Assembly (NCBI RefSeq): GCF_020400825.1
Contig: NZ_JAINVH010000004.1
Location: 248,001-312,000, forward strand
Reading direction: 5' to 3'
From: Streptomyces sp. HPF1205
GTDB taxonomy: Bacteria > Actinomycetota > Actinomycetes > Streptomycetales > Streptomycetaceae
DNA length: 64,000 nucleotides
In this document: positions 52,758-61,606 of the stretch, piece after piece
How positions within the stretch are numbered: position 1 is the stretch's first letter
Layout of the letters: each line of letters begins with the position of its first letter
The notes under the pieces: generated by a model
The model's input: the letters and a program-made list of their open reading frames with translations, nothing else
The model's database searches: none
What the model was told of the DNA's origin: nothing
Translations under genes and position numbers: made by a program

Positions 52758-53145
52758 CCGTGCCTCCCGCAGTGCGACCTCCCCCCGTCGACCAGGTCCC
52801 CTCTCCTCTCCCCACCATAGACCAGATTTCGAACGCGCGTACGATCAACATCATCGGTCACTACTGGTGGGACCTGCGGGAATGCGGACGAATGCCGGTC
52901 GCACGGGACAGCGCTCAGGGACGACGGCGCCGCAACACGGGTGGAAGCAGGCAGAGCCCGGGCCGATGGCCTGATCCATACGGCCGAGGACGTACGGGAG
53001 GCGGGCAGGGCGGCGCCCCCGGCGGCAAAGGCGGCCGGCCCGACCGCAGCCCATGGCGCGGGAGGCGGCGACCCGGTATCGCGTCCAGGCATCGCCCGGA
53101 ACGGCCGGCAGAGATGTTCGAAGGCGGCGGCGCGGGAATCCACCG
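52758..53145. other. 388-bp regulatory gap upstream of dnaE2
   Basis: The gap holds the dnaE2 promoter region, including an AT-rich stretch around 52815-52870. No gene is supported; frames here read as shadows with low-complexity composition. Confidence 0.6.
52830..52843. promoter_or_regulatory. Near-consensus LexA (SOS) box for dnaE2
   Basis: CGAACGCGCGTACG matches the actinobacterial SOS box CGAAC-N4-GTTCG with one mismatch. It lies 73 bp upstream of the dnaE2 ATG inside a less GC-rich promoter-like region. DnaE2 is a known SOS gene in actinobacteria. Confidence 0.6.
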
Positions 53146-54432
53146 CTACCACTGGCCGCCGGCGTCACCGACGTCCGGCCGGTGGTCCGCGGGCACCACC
53201 GGGCGAGCCCCCTCCTCCTCGGCGGAGCCCGATCGGCGGGCGGGGCCCGCTTCGGGCGCAGGGTCACGCAGCAGCAGGAGCCACGCGGCCAGGAGGCCGG
53301 CGACGCCGACCCCGGCCAACTGGGCGCGATAGTCGACGAGCGCGACCAGCCCGGCCCCGATCGCAGCGGCCAGGGCGGTGGGGCCGAAGACCACGGTGCC
53401 GGCGGCGGCCGCCGCTCGGCCGACCAGTGCGGACGGTATGTGCTGCTGGACCGCGGTGAAGGCGGCCACGACGACCCAGGGCAGGCCCACGCCGATGGCC
53501 AGCGTCCCGGCCAGGACCGCGGGGAGCGAGGGCGCGGCCCGTACGGCGGCGCCGGTGGTGAACAGCAGCAGACCGGTGGCGGCGAAGGCACGCTCGGGAA
53601 GGCGGCGCATGACCGCGCCGGCGACCAGTCCGGCAACGATCGAACCACTGCCTTGCACCGCGTAGAGCACCGCCACGAACGCGGGCGGGCGGTGCAGTCC
53701 GGCGTCGTTCATCTCGTAGATGGCGGAACTGCTGATTCCGGAGAGCAGCATCGCCACCGCGCCTGCCGCGACCAGCCGACGCAGCAGTGGATGATCACGC
53801 AGCACCCGTATCCCCTCGGACGTCTGCGCCCGCCAGCCGACCGCGGACGGGGCCGGGGGGACCTCCCGGATCCGCAGGGCCGAGAAGGCGAAGGCGGCCA
53901 GGACGAAGGTGGCGGCGTCCAGGATCGCGACGGCCCCGCCGCCGTACCTCAGGAACAGTCCGGCACCGGCGAGCGGGGCCAGCAGCTTCATGGCCTCGTT
54001 GACCGTCATCCGCAGACCGTTGAAGTCGCCGCGCAGGTCGGCCGGGACGGCGGTGGTCACGATGCCCGCCTCGGCCGCGTCGGAGAGCACGGAACCGGCG
54101 CCGACCACGACCAGGACGAGGAAGAGCAGCCAGACGTCCCGGCCGGCACGAACGGCGAGCAGCAGCGGGAGCACGGCCCCGAGCACAGCGTTGACCCGGA
54201 TCAGCAACGGCCTCCGGCGCACTCTGTCGGCGACCGTGCCCAGCAGGGGGCCGACCAGGGTGGGCGCCCAGACGCAGAAGGTCACCGCGGCGGCCAGGCT
54301 GCTCGATCCGGTGAGCGACTTCACCCAGACCCCCGCGACAAGCAGCATCGCCGAGTCCCCGAAACCCGAGACCAGGACACCGCCCATGTAGATGGCCGTC
54401 GTCCGGTTGCTCAGCACGTCCCGCACGCTCAT
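53146..54432 (-). CDS. MFS transporter under ArsR control
   Basis: A 428-residue transporter with about 12 hydrophobic helices. The second-loop motif LLGTVADRVRRRPLLIRV and the first helix TTAIYMGGVLVSGFGDSAMLLVAG resemble the enterobactin/macrolide exporter-like MFS_3 group. The C-terminus has a hydrophilic tail rich in Glu, Arg and Pro. The ATG at 54432 has GGGAG just upstream; ATG 54444 lies inside the operator spacer and is less likely. The divergent ArsR gene probably regulates it. Confidence 0.9.
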   Translation of the reverse strand: MSVRDVLSNRTTAIYMGGVLVSGFGDSAMLLVAGVWVKSLTGSSSLAAAVTFCVWAPTLVGPLLGTVADRVRRRPLLIRVNAVLGAVLPLLLAVRAGRDVWLLFLVLVVVGAGSVLSDAAEAGIVTTAVPADLRGDFNGLRMTVNEAMKLLAPLAGAGLFLRYGGGAVAILDAATFVLAAFAFSALRIREVPPAPSAVGWRAQTSEGIRVLRDHPLLRRLVAAGAVAMLLSGISSSAIYEMNDAGLHRPPAFVAVLYAVQGSGSIVAGLVAGAVMRRLPERAFAATGLLLFTTGAAVRAAPSLPAVLAGTLAIGVGLPWVVVAAFTAVQQHIPSALVGRAAAAAGTVVFGPTALAAAIGAGLVALVDYRAQLAGVGVAGLLAAWLLLLRDPAPEAGPARRSGSAEEEGARPVVPADHRPDVGDAGGQW

Positions 54433-54433
54433 G

Positions 54434-54457
54434 ACTCCCAACATATTGCTTGGGAGT
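54434..54457. promoter_or_regulatory. ArsR operator palindrome overlapping the MFS start
   Basis: ACTCCCAA (54434-54441) and TTGGGAGT (54450-54457) are perfect 8-bp arms around CATATTGC. It immediately precedes the MFS start codon, so a bound regulator would block translation-initiation-proximal transcription. Confidence 0.75.
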
Positions 54458-54596
54458 TGTCGGCGGCAACGGGCCGGTGGGTGCGGCGGAGGGGGTGGGG
54501 GCGGAGACGGGCGGAACGAGGCGGACGGGCGGAGATGACCCGTGGACGGGAGGAGACGGTCTGGGTGCGGCAGGAGCGGCGCGGTCTAATGGGGCC

Positions 54597-55109
54597 ATGA
54601 CCGCGACCGATCCCCTGCTGCGCGCCCTTGCCCATCCGATGCGGCTGCGCATGGTCTCCCTGGTCTGGAACGCGCCGCTGTCGGCCGCCGAGCTGGCCCG
54701 GGAACTGGGCATCTCGCACGCGCTGGCCAGCCAGCACCTGCGACGTCTCGACGCCGTGGGCCTGGTGGAGCTGGCAGAGGTACGGACCAATCGCGGCGGC
54801 AGGGAACGCCGTTACCGGGCGGTGCACGGGTCCCCGCTCTCCGACCAGCGGCACGAGGCGGCGCCGCTGATCGCCGAAACGCTGTCGCACACCATGCGGG
54901 AACGGGCGGGACGCCGCGCCCACGGCGCGGAAGGGGTCACCTCGGACGCCGAACTGTGGGTCGCGCCGGAGGTCTGGGAGGACTTCCGGCGACGGCTGGC
55001 CGGGCTTTTCGACGAGTTGCACGCGGCGGCGCGGACCCCGCACGCGCCCGGCACGGTCGGCGTCGGGGCCACGGTGATGGCGTTCCCCCTCGCAGAGCCG
55101 GAGGCTTGA
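54597..55109 (+). CDS. ArsR family transcriptional regulator
   Basis: A 170-residue regulator with an ArsR winged helix at about 5-75 (PLLRALAHPMRLRMVSLVWNAPLSAAELARELGISHALASQHLRRLDAVGLVELAEVRTNRGGRERRYRAV), and an extended C-terminal portion with WVAPEVWEDFRRRLAGLFDELHAAART, which resembles ArsR/MarR-like effector domains. It is divergent from the MFS gene and probably recognises the palindrome at 54434-54457. No cysteine metal site is visible. Confidence 0.9.
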   Translation: MTATDPLLRALAHPMRLRMVSLVWNAPLSAAELARELGISHALASQHLRRLDAVGLVELAEVRTNRGGRERRYRAVHGSPLSDQRHEAAPLIAETLSHTMRERAGRRAHGAEGVTSDAELWVAPEVWEDFRRRLAGLFDELHAAARTPHAPGTVGVGATVMAFPLAEPEA

Positions 55110-55119
55110 CCGTTCCGGG

Positions 55120-55160
55120 TTCCGGGTTCCGGGTTCCGGGTTTCGGCGCGGCGCGGCGCG
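55120..55160. repeat. Short tandem repeats after the ArsR gene
   Basis: GTTCCGG is repeated about four times in tandem, followed by GGCGC repeats. The gap to the PPOX gene otherwise shows a weakly AT-enriched promoter-like stretch near 55240-55300. Confidence 0.5.
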
Positions 55161-55311
55161 GGCGCCGGGGCCGACGACGCGGGCCTCACCACTCTTCCGG
55201 GTGAAGAAGACGAGGGACCGAAACATCGGCCGGGGGGTTCGCGTTGATCCGTACACCAGCGCGATTCATCGCCGCATCCGCAGCCGTCACGACCTCAGAT
55301 CCGGAGCAGTC

Positions 55312-55776
55312 ATGAGCCAGCCACCCGCCACCAGCCCTCTGTTGAACCTCCTGAAGGAGCACAGGACCGGAGTGCTCGCCACCTTGAAGAGGGACGGCAG
55401 GCCGCAGTTGTCCAACGTGTCGTTCGCCTACGACGACGCGACGAGAACCATCCGCGTGTCGGTGACCGAGGACCGCGCCAAGACCCGCAACCTGCGCCGG
55501 GACCCGCGGGCGAGTTTCTACGTGTCCACGCCCGACCTCGGCGCCTACCTGGTGGCCGAGGGTGATGCCGAGCTCTCCCCGGTGGCCGCCGATCCCCACG
55601 ACGCGACCGTGGAGGAGCTGATAGAGGTCTACCGGGCGGTCGCCGGCGAGCACCCCGACTGGGACGAGTACCGGGCGGCGATGGTCGCCGACCGCCGGCT
55701 GGTCCTTCGGCTGCGCGCGGACCGCGTGTACGGGTGGGGCCGTACACAGGGGCGTACGAGCGGCCCGCTGACCTGA
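55312..55776 (+). CDS. PPOX class F420-dependent (or flavin) oxidoreductase
   Basis: A 154-residue split beta-barrel protein. The family pattern is visible in HRTGVLATLKRDGRPQLSNVSFAYDDATRTIRVSVTEDRAKTRNLRRDPRASFYV and EDDYLVAEGDAELSP-like regions, ending VLRLRADRVYGWG. Actinobacterial relatives with the length and start pattern (MSQPPATSPL) bind F420 and reduce small organic substrates. ATG 55312 follows GGAGCAGTC. Confidence 0.88.
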   Translation: MSQPPATSPLLNLLKEHRTGVLATLKRDGRPQLSNVSFAYDDATRTIRVSVTEDRAKTRNLRRDPRASFYVSTPDLGAYLVAEGDAELSPVAADPHDATVEELIEVYRAVAGEHPDWDEYRAAMVADRRLVLRLRADRVYGWGRTQGRTSGPLT

Positions 55777-55874
55777 CGCCCGTGGCAGGAAGGAGCCACC
55801 TCGGCCGCTCCCCCGGAAGGAGCCGCCTCGCCGCCTGCCGGATGGGCCCTGTCGCGGTGTCCGCTACCGACCCC

Positions 55875-55910
55875 CTGCGCCCCCGCCGCGCGGGGGCGGC
55901 GGGGGCGCAG
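55875..55910. terminator. Strong hairpin terminator, perfect 14-bp stem
   Basis: CTGCGCCCCCGCCG (55875-55888) and CGGCGGGGGCGCAG (55897-55910) pair perfectly around an 8-nt loop, about 100 bp after the PPOX stop and before the stop of the opposing protease gene. Confidence 0.75.
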
Positions 55911-55949
55911 GAAGCGGACAGTCGGCGGTCGGACGCCATGCGATCACCC

Positions 55950-56085
<136 letters not shown>

Positions 56086-56091
56086 CAGCCG

Positions 56092-56967
56092 TCAGTAGAC
56101 GCTCACCCCGTAGGCGCTGAGCGCTTCGGTGACCGGCTGGAAGAAGGTCGTGCCGCCGGACGTGCAGTCGCCGCTGCCGCCGGAGGTCAGGCCGAGAGCT
56201 GTGGTGCCGTCGTAGAGGGAGCCGCCGCTGTCGCCGGGCTCGGCGCAGACGTTGGTCTGGATGAGGCCGTAGACGACCTCGCCGTTGCCGTAGTTGACGG
56301 TGGCGTTGAGCGCCTGCACGGTGCCAGTGTGCACGCCGGTGGTGGAGCCGCGACGGGAGACGTGCTCTCCCACGTAGGCGTTGGCCGCGCTGGTGATGTC
56401 CTGGCTGCCGACCGTCCCGGAGTGGGCGACGGAGGAGTCGTAGCGGACGATGCCGTAGTCGTTGCCGGGGAAGCTGGTGCCGACCGTGGGACCGATGTAG
56501 GTGCCCGAGCTGGTGTAGTAGTCCGGGTAGCCCTGGGTGCAGTGGCCGGCGGTGAGGAAGTAGTAGGTGCTGCCGCTGCGGACGTTGAAGCCCACAGAGC
56601 AGCGCCACTGGTCGGTGTAGATGGGATCGCCACCCGAGAGCAGCTTGCTGAAGGTGCCCTTGACGCGGGTGATGTGCACGGCGCTGCCGTAGCTCGAGGT
56701 CGCGTTCTTCAGTCGGGCGAGCTGGGCGGAGGTGACCCGGCTGTCGACGCTGACGTTCAGGACGTGGCTGCTCGGGTCGACGGACCAGGCGGTGCCCGCG
56801 ATGTCCGCGGTCTTGACGGCGTTGCCGGCCTGGGCCACCTGAGCGGCGAGGGTGGCGGGGGACGCCGACTCCGAGGGGGCGGCGGTGGCCGAAGGAAGGG
56901 CGAACGCCGTGGCAGCCAGCAGGCTCGCGGCGACCGCGACCAGTCGTATGCGGCGGGGGGTCTTCAC
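56092..56967 (-). CDS. Secreted serine protease, streptogrisin B-like (S1 family)
   Basis: The 291-residue preproenzyme has a signal peptide (residues 1-30), a short propeptide (about 31-109) and a mature chymotrypsin-like domain beginning near SGGDPIY. Catalytic residues are His142 (LTAGHC), Asp170 (GNDYGIV) and Ser247 (AEPGDSGGS). The mature domain follows streptogrisin B closely ([59 protein letters not shown]) with conserved Cys. The usual Pro after GDSGG is Ser. GTG 56967 follows AGGAGGAACGT. Confidence 0.95.
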   Translation of the reverse strand: MKTPRRIRLVAVAASLLAATAFALPSATAAPSESASPATLAAQVAQAGNAVKTADIAGTAWSVDPSSHVLNVSVDSRVTSAQLARLKNATSSYGSAVHITRVKGTFSKLLSGGDPIYTDQWRCSVGFNVRSGSTYYFLTAGHCTQGYPDYYTSSGTYIGPTVGTSFPGNDYGIVRYDSSVAHSGTVGSQDITSAANAYVGEHVSRRGSTTGVHTGTVQALNATVNYGNGEVVYGLIQTNVCAEPGDSGGSLYDGTTALGLTSGGSGDCTSGGTTFFQPVTEALSAYGVSVY

Positions 56968-57174
56968 ACGTTCCTCCTGTGGGGATGGAGGTTGATTGTC
57001 GATGTACTGTCAGACGAACACCGATAACCGAACGCATCATGCGCCTGACAAGTACTCAGGGGAGTATTCAGGTCTCACAGGAAACACACAAGGGGGCCTT
57101 TCGGCCGGGAACGCGGCCGCACAGCGGCGCCCCGGCGGTCGGGAGACCTCCGGGGCGCGTGAAATGACGGTGTC

Positions 57175-57945
57175 TCAGCCGATGAGACCCTGGGAGACGA
57201 CCGCGCGCTCCCCCGCCTCCAGGGCGAACGGCAGGGTGTTGCCAGGCGGCGGGAACGGGCAGATGAAGGCGTCGGCGAAGGCGCAGGGCGGCAGTTGGGC
57301 ACGGTTCAGGTCCACGGTCAGCGAACCGTCCGCGGCGGGCGGCGGCGTGTACAGGAAGCGGAACCGGAAGGAGGTCTTGCCGCTGGTCGCGTCGGCGAGC
57401 ACGGCCCACAGCCGGCCGTCCTCCTCGACCGTGACCGACAGCCGGTGCTCCTGGCCGTCGAGGGTGAAGGACAGTTCGCCGCCCAGGCCCAGACCCCGTT
57501 CGCGGCCGTCCGCGTTGGGGACGCGAACCGTGCGACCGCCGTCGTCGTACGGGTGGAAGACACCGGGCACCGTCCAGCGCGCATTCCACGGGAAGGCATC
57601 GATCCCGGAGAAGGCCCGCCGGGCCGGGGACTCGGGGTCCCAGACCCGCACCGCCGGCAGCCCCTCGCGGACGATCGCCAGTACCTTGCGGCCACCGGGC
57701 AGGATCAGCGGGCGGCCCTCGGCCTCCAGGACCGCGATCGCCCCGTCGGCTTCGTGCACGATCCGGCCGTCCTCCTGCCGCCAGACGCCCGGCAGGCCGG
57801 GGATCACACCGTCGTCGGGCAGGGCGTCCAGCCAGTGGGTGCCGGTCAGGGCCAGCGGCCCGTGCGGCGCGGAGACGTGCGCGGCGCGCCGCTCGCGCCA
57901 CTGCCGCCAGTCGGCCTCCGCCGTCGGACGTATGTGTGTGCTCAT
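57175..57945 (-). CDS. DUF1684 domain-containing protein
   Basis: A 256-residue soluble protein of DUF1684. It opens WRQWRERRAAHVSAPHGPLALTGTHWL, and the conserved C-terminal block is FRFRFLYTPPPAADGSLTVDLNRAQLPPCAFADAFICPFPPPGNTLPFALEAGER. No function is established for the family. No signal peptide is present. The start ATG 57945 lies in a short leader with GGCTCCCTTCCC upstream, a poor ribosome site, so the start is slightly uncertain. Confidence 0.9.
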   Translation of the reverse strand: MSTHIRPTAEADWRQWRERRAAHVSAPHGPLALTGTHWLDALPDDGVIPGLPGVWRQEDGRIVHEADGAIAVLEAEGRPLILPGGRKVLAIVREGLPAVRVWDPESPARRAFSGIDAFPWNARWTVPGVFHPYDDGGRTVRVPNADGRERGLGLGGELSFTLDGQEHRLSVTVEEDGRLWAVLADATSGKTSFRFRFLYTPPPAADGSLTVDLNRAQLPPCAFADAFICPFPPPGNTLPFALEAGERAVVSQGLIG

Positions 57946-58243
57946 GGGAAGGGAGCCTTTCACACGAGTGCCGGAGGTACGGGCGCCGCGGGGAGCGGAA
58001 CAGCGTGGTGGCCGGTCGACCGGACGAGTGACGTCGGTGCGCGCCAGACCGTCCACGCCGGGTTGCGGGCGCTCCCCCGGTCCTGTGCGCTCCCCTGGTC
58101 CTGTGCGCCGCGCCGGCTTCGTAAGCCGCACCGGTCCCATGAGCCGCGCCGGCGCCGCGTGCGCGCCTCCCGCGGGTCGCACCCGCACGTCCTGCCGCCC
58201 CCGCGGTGCCTCCCTCGGGCCACCCGCATCACCGCGCCGCTTC

Positions 58244-59476
58244 TCAGCAGCCACCGCAATCGCAGCACTCAAGGCACTCGCAGCATTCACAGCAATCGCA
58301 GCAGTCGCAATCCAGGTCGCAGTCGCGGCACCAGCCGCCGCGGCGCTCCCCGCTCCAGGGGTCATTGTGCTCGCGGCAGCACAACTGGCAGGTGCAGCAC
58401 AGTCCGGTCCATACCAGGCAGCCGGCCAGTGGCCCTCTGCGCCGCGGCGGTTCGGGCGGTGGGAAGCCGCCGGGGGCGCCGGGCCCGCCGGGCGCGTACG
58501 GGTTTCCGGGCGCGTACGGGCTCCCTGGACCGTAGGGGCTGCCGCCGTACGGGTTGCCGTCCGACGCGACGGCGGCACCGTGGTCGCCGCCCGGCGCCCG
58601 GTGCGAGCACGTTCCCCCGCCGAACGCCCGGTCCACGGACCGCCGCAGCTCGTGCACCAGCAGCATGTGGGCGAGCTTGCCCGAGGCCGTGCCCGTGAAC
58701 TCGACGTCCTTGAGGGCCAGGTGGACGCCGTGCACGGCGTCGTCGCACAGCCGGCGCGCCTCGGGGAGTCCGGTGCCGGTCGCGGTGAGCGGGTTCCAGG
58801 CGCCGGACCGGGCGTCGGCCGCCAAGTCCTCGACCGCGTCGAGGAGGTGGGCGAGCCGGCCGAAGAGGCGGCCGGCCTCCTCCAGCGCCGCCTTGTTGCC
58901 GGGACGTCCGGCGAGTACGGCGGTGTGGCCGAAGGCGGCGGCGGTGGCGGCCTCGGTGGGTTCGGTGACGGCGAGCAGGGGCGTGCCCGGGCGGGCCGCC
59001 GCCTCGACAGCGCCCTGACGGCCGACCGCGTCGAGCAGTACGGCCGTGTCGAAGCCCAGCGAGCCGCCGGTACGCGCGCCTGCGGTGTCCCAGCGCCGCA
59101 CCACGCCCCTGGCGACCGCGGCGACGGGCCGCCGTCCGAAGACGCCGTCGCCGTCCTCGACGTGGTCGCGTACCTTCGCCGAAGCCAGGGCCAGGGAGAC
59201 GGCCGCGGCCAGCCGGGCTCCCTCACCGGTGGCGACGGGGGCGGTGCGCATGCCGCGCAGCGGACAGGGTCCCGCGGTACGACGGCCGTCGGGGGCGGGC
59301 GCGGACTGCGCCTCGACCAGGACGGAGATGACGAGCCCGTCGTAATTGGTGGCGACACGCGCGAACTGACCGTGTCCATCGCGCAACGCCAGACACAGGC
59401 CGCACAGATGGGCGACCCATGAGGCCGCCATCCCCTCGGACATGCGGTGCCGGCACGGCCTGATGATCCCGAACAT
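58244..59476 (-). CDS. DUF5685 family protein with a cysteine-rich C-terminal tail
   Basis: The 410-residue protein begins MFGIIRPCRHRMSEG and WVAHLCGLCLALRD, the opening signature of the DUF5685 family, with an early Cys/His cluster. The middle (about 70-330) is helical-looking with HMLLVHELRRSVDRAFGGGTC. A Gly/Pro/Tyr-rich linker (PYGPGSPYAPGNPYAPGG) follows, then a short PPEPPRRR basic patch and a 60-residue tail with about 20 Cys, mostly as CC and CxC pairs alternating with Asp/Glu. The tail could bind metal ions or iron-sulfur clusters. No function is known. ATG 59476 gives the family-typical start. Confidence 0.85.
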   Translation of the reverse strand: MFGIIRPCRHRMSEGMAASWVAHLCGLCLALRDGHGQFARVATNYDGLVISVLVEAQSAPAPDGRRTAGPCPLRGMRTAPVATGEGARLAAAVSLALASAKVRDHVEDGDGVFGRRPVAAVARGVVRRWDTAGARTGGSLGFDTAVLLDAVGRQGAVEAAARPGTPLLAVTEPTEAATAAAFGHTAVLAGRPGNKAALEEAGRLFGRLAHLLDAVEDLAADARSGAWNPLTATGTGLPEARRLCDDAVHGVHLALKDVEFTGTASGKLAHMLLVHELRRSVDRAFGGGTCSHRAPGGDHGAAVASDGNPYGGSPYGPGSPYAPGNPYAPGGPGAPGGFPPPEPPRRRGPLAGCLVWTGLCCTCQLCCREHNDPWSGERRGGWCRDCDLDCDCCDCCECCECLECCDCGGC

Positions 59477-59801
59477 GGTGCTGCTCCCCCGTTGACGCCG
59501 TGACCTGGGCCGCTGCCGGTGCCGCGGCCGCCGGGTCATGCTATCGGGGGATGTTCGGAGCCGTCCTGGAACGTCCGGTACGGCCGTACGGCGGCGGTTT
59601 TCACCCGGACGTGGCCCGGCGTTCCCATCGAATCGTCAGCTTGCCTGCCTCTGTGTCCGGCTGACGCTGCGCCACTATCTTGTGTGCCAGTACCGTCACA
59701 AGTCGCCCATGCGGCGGCTATCCGCTTGGCGCACCCCCCATCTCATGGATGACGATATGACAAGCGGACGGTACTGACCGCGTGTGAGAGAGGAGGCGTC
59801 C
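59477..59801. other. 325-bp gap upstream of the SepF paralogue
   Basis: The divergent promoters of the DUF5685 and SepF-type genes must lie here. Less GC-rich patches occur near 59665-59700 (CACTATCTTGTGTGCC) and 59740-59765. Small open frames exist but have no ribosome sites and read as chance. Confidence 0.45.
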
Positions 59802-60251
59802 ATGGGATCGGTTCGACGGGCGAGTGCCTGGCTGGGCCTCGTCGACGACAACGGCGGCGAGGGTTACTACGACGAGGAGTACGCCGACTACGGCGATGGC
59901 TCCGAGCGTCAGCGTCCCGATACCTGGGTGACGGACCCGCGGGTGCGGGTGGCCACCGAGGCCGCCGAGGAGCAGGGACGCCGGATCGCCACGGTCACAC
60001 CGGACGGCTTCCGGGACGCACGCGGCATCGGTGAGCTGTTCCGCGACGGCGTGCCGGTGATCGTCAATCTGACCTCCATGGAGCCGAGCGACGCCAAGCG
60101 GGTGGTCGACTTCGCGGCCGGCCTCACCTTCGGTCTGCGCGGCTCCATCGAGCGCGTCGCCACCCGCGTCTTCCTCCTCACCCCGGCCGACTACTCGGTG
60201 ATGAACGCGGACGCCCGCCGCGGCGGGGACGGCTTCTTCAACCAGAGCTGA
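59802..60251 (+). CDS. sepF: SepF-family cell division protein paralogue
   Basis: A 149-residue SepF protein. The N-terminal amphipathic membrane-targeting segment [16 protein letters not shown] is followed by an acidic linker ([10 protein letters not shown]) and the SepF domain (about 60-140: [67 protein letters not shown]). SepF bundles and membrane-tethers FtsZ. The gene is not next to ftsZ or other division genes, and resembles the SepF-like (SflA-type) paralogue of Streptomyces. ATG 59802 follows AGAGGAGGCGTCC. Confidence 0.92.
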   Translation: MGSVRRASAWLGLVDDNGGEGYYDEEYADYGDGSERQRPDTWVTDPRVRVATEAAEEQGRRIATVTPDGFRDARGIGELFRDGVPVIVNLTSMEPSDAKRVVDFAAGLTFGLRGSIERVATRVFLLTPADYSVMNADARRGGDGFFNQS

Positions 60252-60300
60252 GAGGTTCGACCAGAGCTGAGAGGTTCGACCAGAACCGAGAAGTTCGACC
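60242..60300. repeat. Three 19-bp tandem repeats spanning the SepF stop
   Basis: CCAGAGCTGAGAGGTTCGA occurs three times in tandem, the last copy diverged (CCAGAACCGAGAAGTTCGA). The first copy includes the stop codon region of the SepF gene. Confidence 0.8.
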
Positions 60301-60394
60301 AGCGCCCAGAAGGCGGTCGGTCGGCACGCGCACGCTCAGCGCACCCGGCTGACGTCTCCGTTCGCCGGGCTCCTTCGCGTTCCGCGGGGCCGCC

Positions 60395-61585
60395 TCACCC
60401 GCGGAACGCGTCGAGCCCGGTGAGTGCCTTGCCCAGCACCAGCTGGTGCATCTCGACCGTGCCCTCGTAGGTGAGCACGGACTCCAGGTTGGTCGCGTGC
60501 CGCATCACCGGGTACTCCAGGGAGATGCCGTTGGCCCCCAGGACGGTGCGTGCGGTGCGGCAGATGTCGATGGCCTCGCGCACGTTGTTGAGCTTGCCGA
60601 AACTGACCTGTTCCGGACGCAGCGTCCCGGCGTCCATCCGCCGCCCGAGGTGGTGGGCGAGCAGGATCCCCTTGTGCAGTTCGACCGCCATGTCGGCGAG
60701 TTTGGCCTGGGTGAGCTGGAAGCCGCCGATCGGCCGGCCGAACTGCTCCCTGCCGATCGCGTACTCCAGCGCCGCCTCGAAGCAGGACCGGGCCGCGCCC
60801 ATCGCGCCCCACACGATGCCGTAGCGTGCGTGGCTGAGGCAGCCGAGCGGGCCGCGCAGGCCGGTGACGCCGGGGAGGACGGCGTCGGCGGGCAGACGGA
60901 CGCCGTCCAGGACCAGTTCGCTGGTGACCGAGGCGCGCAGACTCCACTTGTGGCGGATCTCGGGAGCCGAGAAGCCGGGGACGCCGGTGGGGACGACGAA
61001 GCCGCGGATGCCCTCCTCCGTCTGCGCCCAGACGACGGCGACTCCGGCGACCGAGCCGTTGGTGATCCACATCTTGCGGCCGGACAGGACCCAGTCGGAA
61101 CCGTCGCGTTCGGCGCGGGTGCGCATCGCGGCCGGGTCGGAGCCGTGGTCGGGCTCGGTGAGGCCGAAGCAGCCGATGACCTCGCCCGCCGCCATCGCGG
61201 GCAGCCATTGCTGCTTCTGTTCCGGTGAGCCGAAGCGGTGGATCGCGTACATCGCGAGCGAGCCCTGGACGGAGACGAGGGAACGGATCCCCGAGTCCGC
61301 GGCCTCCAGTTCCAGGCAGGCCAGGCCGTACTGGACGGCGCTCGCGCCCGCGCAGCCGTAACCGGTCAGCGTCATGCCGAGGGCGCCGATGGAGCCGAGT
61401 TCGCGGGCGAGTTCGGTCACGGGGAGTTCGCCGCGTTCGTACCACTCGGCCACGTTCGGCAGCACCCGATCGGCGGCCCAGGCGCGGACGGTCTCGCGGA
61501 TCGCCCGGTCCTCGGGGCCGAGCAGGTCGTCCAGCCCCAGCGGGTCACGAGGGTCGAAGGGCGGCGCGGCCTTGGGTGCGGACAT
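60395..61585 (-). CDS. gcdH: Glutaryl-CoA dehydrogenase
   Basis: A 396-residue acyl-CoA dehydrogenase of the glutaryl-CoA type, which oxidises and decarboxylates glutaryl-CoA to crotonyl-CoA in lysine and tryptophan catabolism. Subfamily markers are RHKWSLRASVTSELVLDGV, LSHARYGIVWGAMGAARSCFEAALEYAIGREQFG, NVREAIDICRTARTVLGANGISLEYPVMRHATNLESVLTYEGTVEMHQLVLGKALTGLDAF; the catalytic Glu is in TYEGT. ATG 61585 has GGAGGTCCCCGCC upstream. A partial AAACTA-N7-TAGT site lies about 22 bp before the start. Confidence 0.93.
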   Translation of the reverse strand: MSAPKAAPPFDPRDPLGLDDLLGPEDRAIRETVRAWAADRVLPNVAEWYERGELPVTELARELGSIGALGMTLTGYGCAGASAVQYGLACLELEAADSGIRSLVSVQGSLAMYAIHRFGSPEQKQQWLPAMAAGEVIGCFGLTEPDHGSDPAAMRTRAERDGSDWVLSGRKMWITNGSVAGVAVVWAQTEEGIRGFVVPTGVPGFSAPEIRHKWSLRASVTSELVLDGVRLPADAVLPGVTGLRGPLGCLSHARYGIVWGAMGAARSCFEAALEYAIGREQFGRPIGGFQLTQAKLADMAVELHKGILLAHHLGRRMDAGTLRPEQVSFGKLNNVREAIDICRTARTVLGANGISLEYPVMRHATNLESVLTYEGTVEMHQLVLGKALTGLDAFRG

Positions 61586-61606
61586 GGCGGGGACCTCCGG
61601 CCCAAA

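Noticed and set aside
57946..59379. Long extension of the DUF1684 frame over the DUF5685 gene
   Set aside because: The extension is compositionally biased and overlaps the DUF5685 gene in another frame; the DUF1684 start at 57945 suits the family length.
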